DNA of 64,000 nucleotides from Monarcha castaneiventris obscurior. Lineage: Eukaryota > Chordata > Aves > Passeriformes > Monarchidae. Location: contig JAMPIT010000230.1 of NCBI GenBank assembly GCA_026261815.1, positions 34,804,501 through 34,868,500 of the forward strand, written 5' to 3'. The notes under the pieces are model-generated. The model worked only from the letters and a program-made list of their open reading frames with translations. It was not told the DNA's origin and searched no databases. Shown one piece after another: positions 12,922 through 25,455 of this stretch. The position numbers and the translations under genes were made by a program. The first letter of the stretch is position 1, and each line of letters starts with the position of its first letter.

Positions 12922-13344
12922 CAAAATACTTTATTCAGAGCCCATGGGGTAACATGTACATGCAGTGACAGCAAAGTCAGGAGTGTTACTCATAGAGTAA
13001 AAGGTGTTGTTTAAGTAATTGATTAAAGTAAGAACATTTCCCAGTAAAAAAAGCAAGCCAAAACCAAACCCTAATTTTTCCTCAAAGTTTACAGGGATGA
13101 TCACAGGATGAATTATAGATTAAATAAGATATTTTTTTTCCTCTGTCATGTCCAAGAAATGAAGAAAAGCAATAAATATGTGTCAGTAACAACAGTACAT
13201 CTTCAGTAAATATTATGCACTAGTGCTGAGCACAAATTTAACTGAGGAAGAAGAAAAGAAGAAAATGAAAGTTTACTTTTTTTTGTCCTGTTATCTCTTT
13301 TCATCTCATCATCTTCATCTCATTATCCATTCCTTCAACAGTAA

Positions 13345-13367
13345 CAATAAATAAATAAATAAATAAA
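13345..13367. repeat. (AATA)n tetranucleotide repeat
   Basis: A short uninterrupted run of AATA/AAAT units, about five and a half copies, in otherwise AT-rich DNA. Confidence 0.9.
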
Positions 13368-14299
13368 AGCGACAGCCATTCCTGTACAATAGATCAGAAA
13401 CCCATTTATTATTCAGTATTTCAGTCAGTTCACTTCTTGAAATATCAATAGACCACTGAAAATGATGGTTTTCTAGTCAAAATGATTTGTTACAAACTTT
13501 TCACAATCCCCAAAAAATCAGTGTCTTTGTCTGGCCTCTAAAGGGTGGAAATCTACTCTACTACTTCTGGAAGATGAAGGATACACAGAATATGTATTTT
13601 TTAAATTTGTTTTAGCTTTTTAACAAGGAATGAATTTTTACATTATCTGATGAAGCTGAGGAACCAACCACTCATCTGGAAAATCATGAGACAGTGAGAT
13701 TCAATATCACGATCAAGGACAGAGGAAGTTTCTAACCAACAACTGATCTCTTATGCTCTGCATATACCATTTTTTCTTCTTGCAGAGACATTATCTGTGC
13801 CCCAGTCCAACAAAGGCAGAATGCCTTCAGGCTACCAGAGTTGCACACTAATCCCCCCTTCACTGTTTACTCCTTGCCTGGCATCGGATAGACTACTGCA
13901 GTCATTTAAGTGGCTAACCCTAATATCTCCAAAGAATAGCTGTCTGAAACAGTCACATCAGCCCTCAGGCACAAGGGCAGAGAGCACTTGGTCTGAATGG
14001 AGAGATCTGCCAAAGAGTTTCCACAGTGAGGGTTTCTGGGAGTTTCTTTGCCCTTTGTTGGGCAAAGAGCTATGCAGCTGCACAACAGTGACATTCATGA
14101 CATGCAGCTTCCAGTCTTTCACCTAAGCCTACTTTTTGCAGCTCTCTGAAGTGTGTTACAGAGAAAATATGTAGAAAGTCCACTGAACTCATCAGTTGGG
14201 CCAGCTGTGAGTTGCCCTCCTTAGAAGTGTACTAACCATTCCCAGTAACCTTATTTTCCTCATGGGCCTGTGAATATATTCTTGGAGAAAGGACTTTAT

Positions 14300-14600
14300 G
14301 ATCTTTTTAGAGACTGATAAGGTGTTGACCAAACCATGTTTTGTTACCTTTGTCTTCCTTCTGTTCATTCTTAAAGATAGGTGAAAACTTAGCCTGTTTC
14401 TAGGCTGTCAGTGACCTTCCCCAGTCACACAGTGGTTTTTCCACAGTCACTTAAAATGGTGTCTGGTTGCTGTCACTGCAACACTTAGAGCCACCTGCGC
14501 TGACTTCTTTTCTCTTTATGAATTAGATTATATCCAGCTTCTCTAAATATTCTCAAACCTGTTTCTTTCCAGTTTCTGGACGTCTTTCTTTCCACAGTGT
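14300..14600 (-). mobile_element. Possible old CR1 ORF2 fragment
   Basis: The plus-strand order of short blocks matches, by eye, the antisense of the CR1 reverse-transcriptase region. The blocks are TTCTTAAAGATAGGTG, GACCTTCCCCAGTCAC, TTTTCCACAGTCACTTAAAATGG and TTCTCTAAATATTCTCAAACCTG. In CR1 the corresponding blocks encode the segment around the EDWRKANVTPIFKKG-type motif. Divergence is high with many indels and no open frame remains. The call rests only on remembered consensus spacing and could be wrong; boundaries are loose. Confidence 0.35.
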
Positions 14601-14649
14601 GTTGGTGACTGAGAGATTTGAGATCAAACTTTGTTTCAGCAGATGGAGG

Positions 14650-17600
14650 CAAGAAAGGTTGAATGCTTCAATCATTTCTCTATCACCCTAGTCTATGAAA
14701 AAGAAAAATTAAATTAAAAAGTAATTTGTATTTTGACCCCAATCTTTCTTTCCCTTCTGTTCCATATCCCACTTCCTTCCAGCAACTTGATTCAGAGGCC
14801 AAACAAAAACATATAAAAATTTATTATAAGAAAAAGAAAAAAAAGAACCACAAAAACAAAAATCTGCCACTCTTAAAGTTTGACTGGGCTTCACACTGAG
14901 TGAGGGATACATGTAATTTGTCTTGGCAACCAACAATCTCTTAGGTACTGTTGTTTCTTTCGTAGAGCCATTCTCTATGACGGTGTTCAGTTCAAGGAGA
15001 ACGCCTCTGGCCATAGTCAGTGGTCTGCACCTCTCCCTCAGCATCTAAACTCTTTTTTCACCTGATATAGACTGACAAAGCCTTTGATGAGGTTAGATGA
15101 AATATCTGCAAACTGCAGCTCTCTGAAATCCAAGCAACTGAGGAGAATTTGGAGCACAAGTGAATTGAAATCTCAGTCACAGCTCGTGAAGGACTTCTAA
15201 GTCATTAGGGGAAAGGGCACACAGCTATGAAATTATGAATCAGATTTTCCTAATTTCTGCCTCTTTGATGTCCACTTTGCGGTCTTCTTGTCAGTCTGGG
15301 GAACTTCCATAAAGCATTTGGTTAGTGGCTAAAAATATGTTGTCATTTTTTGAGCCTATGTTGGTCAATCTGAGTCAAACTGGTCTTCAGCTTCTCCTTT
15401 ATACAAGAGAGTGCAGAGCTTCTTTAGGACAAAACTTGTCATTACCTTCATTTTCTAACTATGACTCAGTAACGAGACTCCCTAAATTTAAAATATTGCT
15501 GAATAATGAGAAAACATTTGCCATGATGCTGCAGGATGGATCAATAAATTTGTATGGATTTGTTGGAGGTTGTCATGTAATGGCATGTCCATTTTGGGAA
15601 GCAATCACAAACTATAAGGCAATTTTCCAATGCAGCTGGGAATTCTGTGATCTTATCTCCTCTCAACCTTCCTCTTCCAAGGAGCTGAGAAAGCCTTTAA
15701 GCAAGACTCTTCTGTCCTCACTCTAAAGCACTCAGCAACAGGTTGTATATACACTTAGGAACTAATTTTGTGGGTGACATTTTATGAGAACCTAAAGTGA
15801 AAAAAAAATCAGCTGGCACTTGGTATCTCATTCAAATCTTTTCGTTGTCTGAGTTACCTCAGAAATGACACAAGCTGTAAGAAAAAGCATGTTCTTTTGC
15901 ACTGATAATGTGAAATTAATCTTTTTGAATATACAAAAGAAAATTTCATTTTACTAAGTGGTCTTTGGTTGGATCATTGTCATGTTGAGCCAGAGATGTG
16001 CAGAAATGTGCCCACAATGCCTCTAATTGCAACAGCTGTTATTGCCCCATTCTGTTTCACATCTGCTTCAGAGTAATAATTCCGTTGATGCCTCTGATGT
16101 ATCTGCCAGATGTTTCTAATAAACCAGGAAAAGTTACAACCCTTTTAAGTGACAATCATTCAAGATGCTCCATAACTGCATAACTGCGTAGAAGAATGAG
16201 GCTCTTTCTGAACACGATCAGCTGAATATTTTGATTATTTATGTAGAAGGTTTTTATTTCTGGATGACTGCTCAAGTGAGGGAAAAACTCAACAAAACAG
16301 AAAGAACCATTGCACACCAAAGTTTATCATACTATCTGAAAGAAATCATGAGGGAAACTTAAAGAAATTTCTGTACTATAAAACCAACTAGAAATTTCAA
16401 AGACTCATAAAGATTGTAGCTCAACTGGGCATTCATCTAGCAATTTATATTAAACTCCTGAAGGCATTTTTTCTCTTCTTCAGCAGTAAAAGATGGGTTA
16501 AATATGTTGTAAAGTATAAAAACCCCAGAAGAATAACAAAAGGGAGGTATTCTCACTGCTTCTTTTCAGAAAAAAAAATCTTCATAGGAACTTTCACCTT
16601 GAAAAATATTCAGTGAAATATTCCCTCATAACCAATAATATGGGTTGTAGCCATCTATTATAGCCAATGCTTTGTTACAAAAATTGAATAACTCGAATTG
16701 CTATAGAGAAGAGGTATATTTTTTTCAGGCAAAGAAACTCATGTGATTATGTTTGCTTTGTCTGGCTCAGTGAGATATCTTGTTTTTCATTCCCTCGTGA
16801 GTACATCGGGGAAGAGTATAAAATCTGAGTATAGTTTTGAAAAGTTATTTTTTGTTTGCTGTCATCTGTAAGTGTCCTAAATACCAGGGTTTGGCCCAAT
16901 CACCCCATAATTCAGGGGTTTTGTCCTATACTTTGGGCAGATTGTATCCCAGACCCTTAAAAAGGTATTTAAGCTGCTCTGTGAGGCCCAGTCAATGGCA
17001 TACCTTGTAGATCATAGAGTAGATCATGTCTCCATAAAACCAAGGATGTCTTAAAGAACACCACAAGCTGCACAGTCTGCACATAGAATATCTTTCTTCG
17101 AGGGGCAGGTTCCTACATGTGCATGCCAAGAGACAATTGAGGGGTAACTAGGAATGCACCTGCATCTAGGAATTTGAAAATGCAGCTTTGCCATCAGGTT
17201 GAGGTGCAATCATACAGCCCTGCTCTCAGCAGCTGCATTGTGATGTGCCTGCAGCTGGATTGCCCTGCCCCACTAACAGGTTAAATGAATCACTCTGGGT
17301 GCTTGGATATTTGTACTGTGGACATTTCTGGAGTGCAGAGGGGAGGCTTGTCTCTCTGTACAGTATTTTTCCCTTTATGGTAGTAACTTTTACAAGCTCA
17401 CTATGATATGGATGTCTTGCTATGGGGCCAGAAGCTCTGGAAAATCAGCTCATGAGTGAAAAAAGTTTTTTGCTTTGGTGATCAAGCTGTGGTCTGTAGA
17501 ATACAAGCAGTATGCTGAAGACAGTAGAGAAAAAGAGGATTATTGTCAGCAGGTACACACTTCTTTGCAAAGTAATTGAGCTATCATTTGATTTAAAGGT

Positions 17601-20285
17601 GTGCAAAGCAAAATGTCCAGTGTTTCATTTTCTTCAAATCCGTTGTATGCTTTTTGGAAGATGTCTCCAACTTGGCTGAAATACTTGAAGCCTGCACGTC
17701 AAACTTTACATAAAAGTCAGTGTTGTCTTGTGTGTGATACTGACCTCTGTTTCAACCTTTTCATGATTGGCCTTGTTCTCATTTCCCAACAAACCAAAAG
17801 TAGAACAAGGTAGAAAACATAACATTTTGTTGGCTGTGTCCACTGTCTGTGTGAAGCAAGGATTGGGTTTTATATGAGATATGAGTACATGAAGCTCAAG
17901 AGAATGAGGCCGATGTAAAAGCAGCCAAGCAAGAGAACAATTTTTTTTACACATGGAGGGCTGCAACCCAACCCCATTTTATCTTCGCAATACTGCTGAG
18001 GACTGATAGTGGAAGCAACACTTTCACAGTTATACAAGAGTCTTAGGAGAGGATGAAAAAGAAAGTGTTCAAAAATAGCTATTTACACACTGTGAAACAG
18101 GAGATCCGGAAACATTTATTATTTAACAAACTGAAAATGGATTGAATCTTAACAATGCTAAGGAAATAATATAATGTTATAAAAAACCACTGTATTCGAA
18201 TGCTATATTCTGCTGTCATTTTTATCTAGACAGAAAATAAGCATATTACACATCTGAAGCCAAAAAGTTACATCCAGCATTTCTTGCAATACTGAGGAAT
18301 ACGGAAAAAGCAACGTTTAATGTTGATGCTACAAAACTAAATGAGGCATATTAATTTAGGCTTTCAGGAAAGCAAAACTCATTTTCTTCCCAAGAAGAAA
18401 TAATATGCATGCCCTAGACTAAAAGTTTTCAGAAGGTCTGAGAAAAAAAAGTCTGAGAATAGCTTAGGCAGAAAATCTGTCAGTACCTGTTCTGTGTCAG
18501 TCCATCCTCACCTCGGACCTGTCAGCTTTGAAAGTAGTGCTGAAGGTCCAGAAAACAAAATATTGTTATTCTATGTACAAAATCACCAGTGACCAAGCCT
18601 ATCCAACAACAAAAATAAAAAGTCACAAATTCCTTGTTGAACTAACATGAGTGATTTGGGCTGTGAATTTGGGAGTGAAGGATAACAGAAATTATCTACC
18701 GCACTCCTCAGAGACTTCACAGTCTGTATTCCATAAAAACTTCAATCTGAAAGAAAATATTTCACCGTATTAACTATGAAACAAGAAAAGCAAAAGAGGC
18801 ACAGTACATGCTAAAGCACATTGTACCAAAACAGTGCTAACAGCACAACACTTGCAAGCACCTCCAGAGACAAAAAACCCCCAAATAAAGCAGTATGCAT
18901 CAATCATCTGTCACACTTGGCTACCACAACATAACTGCCAGAACTGGAACTAAGCTTACACATGCTTGAGGTTTTCTACTACTTGTGTGATTATTCTGGT
19001 CACATCTGAAGAGATAAGTGACAGACTTAGCCTCATCTATATTTAGTGGATATATTTAGATGACTAAGGAATATTTAAAAGTGACTAGCTGATGAAAACA
19101 TGTTGACTGGTTTAGAAGAGAAGAAAATCTCAGCAAATCAGAGGAAAGGAAGGCATTGGGAGAGCATACAATTCACTGTGCAAAAAAGACTCCTAAATTT
19201 CCCATTTTGGAATTATGCCAGTTAGTAAAATGCTTCAGCAAAAGAACACTAAAAATTTTGGAAAGATTGTTAAGACAGCAGTTTGTAATGTGATAAAAAC
19301 AACATCAGCTTGGAAAGGAACCTGATAACAAGAGCTCATATAAAACTATCAGGCTCAAACAAAGTAAAATTCCATTTGTGGTTAGAAGTACTAAAAACAC
19401 CGAATCCATATTTCTATGAAGAATCCAGCAAATGACAAAATGAAGCCAAGTGACAAAAGCTGAAGTCACAGCCAACAAAAGACCGAAAGGTTCTTACTTG
19501 TCCATAAAAGGACTATAAGATGACTCTGAGAGATGCATGCTATGGCAAAGGGGTGAAAGAAGAAGGGTGCTTTTGTCTGCTCCTGCAGGAACATGACTTA
19601 TTTGACTGAATTATGCCTTGGGAAAAGAACTTTCTGTTTGGCCTGAGAGAACACAAGGGGCAATGTGAACATGTAAGTTGAAAGAGGGCATTCCTGACTA
19701 AGAACAGCAACAAATAAACACACTCCAGCATTTGGATCCCACTTGCTCATAGGTCAGTCGTTTCTCAATGGCAGTGCCAGGTTCTGTGAGGTTTTATCTG
19801 ATACAAGGCAATGGCAACTTCTGATGGCATCAGGGAGACAGATCTGCTGCAGCTTTCTCTATCTGGTTACACTGCAGGTTTCTGATATATAGAAGCTGCA
19901 GAATAAGAAAAAAGGTGAAACAGTTTCTACATAAAGTGAGACTAAATGGAAGAATCAGATGTTTAAGTTAGAAATGCACAGCTACTAAATTTGACTTATT
20001 CCATAATAATCAACTGCAGTAGATATCATTATGCAATTATATGGAGCTCTTGCAATTTCTGTAGTTCAAGGCAGGTATTCCATCTCCCCTCAGAAACTGG
20101 AAACATCACGCCTGTTTGTGAGAATTTTCTGCATGTTCTGGGTCCGAGTGTCCCTGCGCACTCATCACTGGACTGAAAGAGACATTTTCCTGGTACTTTT
20201 AAAGTTTGTTGGAAGTTTCAGATACAGTATCAATGTGTTTTTGAGATATATTTACAGATGGAAAGTATTAGAACATAAAATCATG
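14650..20285. other. Unique AT-rich DNA, no recognised gene
   Basis: The longest frames (14709-15044 minus; 15325-15726 plus, whose first ATG is at 15337) have no recognisable domains. A patch at 16870-17010 has a CCAAT-like site and a TATTTAAG box and is listed as a finding. The remainder is ordinary single-copy AT-rich DNA. Confidence 0.6.
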
Positions 20286-20287
20286 GG

Positions 20288-20381
20288 AGGGAAGGAAGGA
20301 AGGAAGGAAGGAAGGAAGGAAGGAAGGAAGGAAGGAAGGAAGGAAGGAAGGAAGGAAGGAAGGAAGGAAGGAAGGAAGGAA
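20288..20381. repeat. (GAAG)n tetranucleotide microsatellite
   Basis: An almost perfect purine-only GGAA/GAAG array of about 23 units runs into a short poly(A). It produces the repeated Lys-Glu-Gly-Arg frame at 20031-20393, which is an artefact. Long polypurine mirror tracts of this kind can adopt triplex (H-DNA) structures and are usually polymorphic. The array also contains many GGAA cores, the binding motif of ETS-family factors, though nothing here shows that it is used. Confidence 0.97.
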
Positions 20382-20384
20382 AAA

Positions 20385-21183
20385 AGCCATTAAATTATGA
20401 ATGATGAACACTCTTTTGTCTGATCTTCTAACGAATGTTTTTTTCCTGTGTCAGAAAGATGTTATTTTCAGCACTTCTTGGATTTCAGAACTCCAAATAT
20501 AGAGCAAACTTCCACACAGCATTTTTATCTAAATTTAAATTCAGGTCATTTTTTGTGTATCTCACTTGAATAGGTACAATTTCTTCAGCAAGCAGATTTG
20601 CAGGCTAAGCTTCCCTGTTCGTGTCCTTAGCACACTTCGGACATTTTTTTCCTCTTACTCAGAGAATCCTGTGCTCCCCAGCTCACCCCTCTACCTGGTT
20701 AGCAGTTTGTAACTAAGAGGAGTACAAAATAGCATATGTGGATAGCGTTTCCCCATGATTCTAAGGCTGGAATTTTTTCCAATGCCCACTGTTAACATTA
20801 TCCAGTAAGAACCTCCTTTTCAAGAGTAGTGCTACTACAGGCTGCCAATCTGGGAAAATCATTTATAGCACTGAAGTATATAAGTAAGCAGTATTTCTTT
20901 TCTTTCAGATCCTCCTTAAACAAAAGCGTAATTTCATTTCATTAGGATGAAACGTGATAAATATATTATACCTGTATTCCATGTTTATGTCCAAACTGAT
21001 AGTCTTAACTGGCACCGTCTCTAAGTCTTGATATATATTTCCACACTCCCCATCACTATATGGGTCTGATGATAAAATTAGCATGAGTATATACATTATA
21101 TATATACATCAAACTTTCGTCAGTCTTTCCTTAACTGCAAACAGTAGGAGAAACATAAAGGTTTAGAAGGAGATTGCCTCTTC
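20385..21183. other. Unique AT-rich DNA, no recognised gene
   Basis: Single-copy DNA between the GAAG array and the CR1 tail. It contains only short overlapping frames and an AT dinucleotide patch near 21095-21112. Confidence 0.6.
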
Positions 21184-21245
21184 ATGGAATCATAGGTTAT
21201 CTCAAGTTAGAAGGGATCCATAATTGAAATGCGTTCTCCTGAACT
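21184..21245 (-). mobile_element. CR1 LINE 3' terminal stub
   Basis: The plus strand reads ATGGAATCATAGG, then TTATCTCAAGTTAGAAGGGA, then a degraded GATCATTGAGTCCAACTCC-like stretch. This is the antisense of the last 60 or so bases of an avian CR1 copy of the AGTTGGAAGGGACC type. Everything upstream in the element is missing, giving an extremely 5'-truncated insertion. No coding sequence is included. It differs from the 4969 copy in its terminal sequence, so it belongs to another CR1 subfamily. Confidence 0.8.
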
Positions 21246-21249
21246 ATTT

Positions 21250-24200
21250 AGAAAGATGGTGAAGAAGAAAGAATAATATTGATTTATTTGCTGCAAGTGA
21301 TAATCTAACCAACAAGCAGCAAGATCTGAAGGCTAGGATCCCCTGTTGGGTGTACATTCCAATTCCAAGTCATTCTTAGTGCAAGGAGGTTGAAAGCAAA
21401 ATACAGATCACCTCTGTCAAATTTGTCTCTGCACTCACTTTATCATATTGCCAATCTTCTTCCTTACTATTGACTTTCCATTGTAATACATTACTAAAAT
21501 GAAATAATGTTTTTACTAGTGATACAAAAAGTGAAATGGTTACTAGAAAATAACTCTCATGTTCTGGTAGTGAACACAAACAAAACAAAATAATAATATT
21601 TAAGAAAATGGAAAATTACCAGTGATGAAAGACTTCATGAGTTTCTGCAAAGTCATAAGTAAAGTTCCTTCTTTTCCTTTTTTTGTCCAACAAACCCAGT
21701 CAAATGCTCCTATCATAAGAAAAATAGACTACCCTAGGACAGACAAGGCATCCAAATTTTTGTTGGTGTGTCTTGTACATTTAAAATTTCAAATCAGAAT
21801 AAAATAATAGTCCCTGTCCCTTAAAAAAGGAGAGGCACACTCACCCTGAGAGTTATGTTTCCGTACAGGAGCTTGTCCGTTGTGTGTTCAGTTCACACCC
21901 ACACGAGCTGAAAATATGAATCCAGGATAACAATTCTAAACACTTGATTGCAAGAAAGAAGCTAGTAGTTAGAGATTTGAATAATCAGCTGTTCACCTAA
22001 ATCATACTTCAAATGCAAAAAGGATTACAAGATCCTCTTCAAACATTTACCCTTGCATGTGTTTTTTAATAAAAGTAAATGCCAACCAAGGGTCATTCTT
22101 CTTCATAAGTCCTGCTAAGTTTGAACTCCCACTCTCATGAGATCCCTTGATCTCCCAGGAGCATGTACTCCAGCTGAAAATTTTTGCCCAGTGACTAGCT
22201 ATGCAAAGATTTACATTATGTGGTAATAATAGCGCTCTTTGTTCAGCACTGCATATCACCAATGTACCATTCCACATGTCCATTAAAGCCAGTTTTATTA
22301 CTGTAATGTGCAGCTGATATGGCAAAAGTACTAGCTAAAATAGAGAAAGCTTATAGGATATAATTTTGGTGCAATCAGTGCCGTAGCAATTCCTTGTCTG
22401 AACAGTTTTCAGTGGATGCACCTGCAACGAGCGCATATCAAATGCTTTTACTGTGCTTTAAAGGTTTGTTCTGCCTGCAAATTTCCTTTAGAAGAGCAGT
22501 CAGTGTTTGGTGGCCAAAATGATTATCTGGCTGGAGACTAGTCTTGCTCATCAGCATTCTGTACCATTGCCACAAGCTGAAGGAGAAAAAGAGGAGGGGG
22601 GGGAAACCCACAAAAACTAGATACACAAATGGGAGAAGTGATTAAAGAAGATCACTGAGGTGGAAAATGAGCACACCACCAAGTTGTTTAGAAACAAAAT
22701 TCCACATTTTCTAAAAGAGGTGCATTCCAGTAGAGCATTTGTCCTCCTGGTTTTTTGTAAGTTTCCCTTTGGACTGAACAAAATGCATAAATTAATTATT
22801 TTTTGGGGCCAAAAAAGGAGGATGTGGTAAAATTTAATGGAAGATCCATATATAAACTTGGTACTGACGTAAAAGAAGATAATAAGGTGTCCATACAGCT
22901 GAGGGAAGGAACAGGATGAACGGGTACACTGGAAAAAACCTACCAACCAACCAACCAACCAACCAATGAACCAAACTTGGCTTTATACCACTTGTTCTAT
23001 TTAAAATCATAAGGCCCATTAAAATTTGATGTTCCCACTTACTTTTTTTCAACATTTATTATTTCTCATTCTCAATTTTGAGTTTCGTCCTTTGACCTAT
23101 TTGTCGCAATGTTAGCAGTCAGAAGCTTGTCTGCATTTGAAAAAGAGGTTTAAAAATCCATTCTTTACATTTATGTTATTATTACAACTTAAGGTTCATG
23201 TACTAACATTCATTTAAAAAAATATAAAGATTACTCATTAGGTGTTCAATTTAAGACACCTGAGTTACTCCTGGAAGTTATTACATATTTACATATACTA
23301 AATATCTAAGTTTTAGATATTTTTGACTTGCAGTCATCAAATACCCACAAGTAGTTGAAACTACTTCTGATGGAACACTGAGAAAGTAAAACATTTACTT
23401 TCTTTTTACGTGAAAACTTCAAACCAGACTGGTTGAACTGTGATCAATTGTACATGAATGGAGCATCAACAGAAGTAGGGGAAATAGGTCACAGCTCTTT
23501 TTTTCTCTGCTCCAGATACCCTGTCCGCAGTGACGGAGAAGTCAATACATTTGGGGATGAGAAGAAAGTAGTCCTGGTTGCTTTAAGATATACCACCCCT
23601 TCAATACTGAATGACAGTTCTGTGCTCTAAGTCTGAGCATGTGTCTACATCAGTGTTAGCTCAGATTAGGAATTAATTTTTGAAGCAGATCTCCCATGTG
23701 CCCCCACTTACCATATTTTGGTTCACAGTGCAGAGCATGCAAATTGTATTCTCAGAATGAAGTAAGCCAGAGATACACCCACGAGCCCACCTGATGTCAC
23801 CCAGTGGGCGCTGATTATCCATGGCCCAAATGGTCGGGGGAACACTTCCTTCCACCTCATCTCACACCACTGCTATGTAAGCAAAGGCATCCAGTCCAAC
23901 CCTTTTCACTCTCTAGATCTTCTACTGCTCTTGCTCATCCCACAAATGTAGATATGACCTGAAATCCCCATTTCAAGCTAGGCTGACCAATTTCTTGAAA
24001 GGATGCTGCCTCCCTAATCCTGGGCCCTCTTGTGTCTGATGGTGACAGGCCAAATTACTGAACTGATTGTTGCCTGTAATCAGCCCTGTGGGCAGAAAAA
24101 CTCACAAGTGAAAAGCACACTACTCAGTGCCTTTAAAATGAGGACGAAATCCAGGCTTAAAACTTTAAGTTATAAAATTGAAAAATAAATCAACTTGTTT

Positions 24201-25440
24201 ATACTGGTGGAGATTTTAGCTCCCTAAATTCCAGATTTTTCAAGAGCTTCTTCCAAAATATCTCCAGAAGATTGCATGGATTGTAGTTTCCAGAGGCATC
24301 CTCAGTCTTCCAAAGATATCACATTTATGTTTTGCAGTAACCCAAATCAGTGTGCCACCTATGGCAACAGGCCAAATCCTATATAATCCTATTCTCTTCA
24401 GCAGTTGTTTTCTCAGAACAGATGCTTTGAGCCCACATTAGATTCCACTGAGTGAAACCATCTGCATACCTTGTACTAGAGTTTCTTCTTTTTCTTGAGC
24501 ATATGTATATCTTCTCAAGAAAGCGACCTTTGCATCAATACAAGTAGGTATCCCAATAACAGCATGTGTCAGCAAAAATTATGATCCCTCCTCCAGCATG
24601 GAGGAAAGGTGAGTAAGTTTTGATATCTCTTTGCTGCTATAAGCACATAAACAATTTCAGTGGAATCATATTTTTGTCATTTTCTATTTTAAATATTTCT
24701 GGTGCAATATCTCATTCACTTTTGTAGCACAAAACCTTAATGCTACCTATCTGACAGGATGACTTTCGTCTAGTTGCTTCATAGTCTACAATACACAAAA
24801 TCTGACAGAGAAACAGACAGTTTTACACTTGGTCACTCAGGATCACATCTCAGTGACAGTTTCAGACACTATCAGCTTTGTCATGACTTCATTTTGATCA
24901 GAGAGAATATGACTGGTTATTTATATGCCTTCTCAGAAAACTGGGTATGGCAAGATCTGTCACAAACCAGACTCTAAACATGTTGATTAGTTCTAGTAAA
25001 TTCCATCATTGTTTATATCAGCGTTTATTTAATTTTTGTAAGGGAGATGTGTGTTTCTAACCTCTCATAACAACCCTGAGGAATGTGAGCTTTGGTATTT
25101 GACACAATTTGATTTGGTGCCCTTCACTTATATTGTATATCATTCCTACATAAGTACACAGAATAAGTACTTATCATTTCACTGGTGGTTTTGAGGGGAT
25201 TATTTGATTGAGGGGGATGGTTTTGGGTTGTTTGGGGTTTTTTTTTCTTCTTCTTTCATACAGCTAGTGGTACACACCAGTATAATATTTGTTATGCATG
25301 AACCCTTTTTAAGACTTTCGCATCACCTTTCATCAAGTATCAAAGCTGCTATATTTTTATGAAATATTATTCTAACAAAAATATAAAATTAACAAACTCT
25401 TTTATTTTAGATAGTTAAGAAAATGTTTTAAGAGTGTTTA
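21250..25440. other. Unique AT-rich DNA, no recognised gene
   Basis: No dispersed repeat is recognised between the CR1 stub and the CpG-rich block. A small CCAA array sits at 22942-22966, a G8 run near 22588, and a perfect 10-bp inverted repeat at 23300-23322. A minus-strand exon-like interval at 23712-23872 is described as a finding. From 25190 to 25250 there is a G-then-T-rich strip ending in a pyrimidine tract. Confidence 0.6.
22942..22966. repeat. (CCAA)n tetranucleotide repeat
   Basis: About six perfect CCAA units, read on the minus strand as TTGG. They explain the Gly-Trp-Leu-Val runs seen in two minus-strand frames. Confidence 0.93.
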
Positions 25441-25455
25441 AGTAGTTTTAAGAAT

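Larger units (their letters stand above)
9400..14215. other. Unique AT-rich DNA, no recognised gene
   Basis: Beyond the LTR there is no retroviral internal region that I can recognise. A minus-strand frame of 80 codons (9626-9868) is His/Gly/Arg-rich but matches no retroviral or host protein I know. A moderately GC-rich patch at 12700-12880 is open in two minus-strand frames and has splice-like ends; it is discussed as a finding. The interval 10100-10800 is strongly AT-rich. An A13 run lies near 12908-12921. Confidence 0.6.

Noticed and set aside
12908..12940. Processed pseudogene with a poly(A) tail
   Set aside because: No mRNA-like body upstream, the polyadenylation signal is on the opposite strand to the A run, and no flanking duplication is seen.
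15325..15726. 133-codon plus-strand frame as a gene
   Set aside because: It starts at a GTG, the first ATG is later, and no motif or splice context is present.
20031..20393. Protein with a Lys-Glu-Gly-Arg repeat
   Set aside because: The repeat is the GAAG microsatellite read in frame; the upstream part has no recognisable motif.
25190..25250. G-quadruplex
   Set aside because: The G runs are separated by loops that are too long for a canonical four-run G4.
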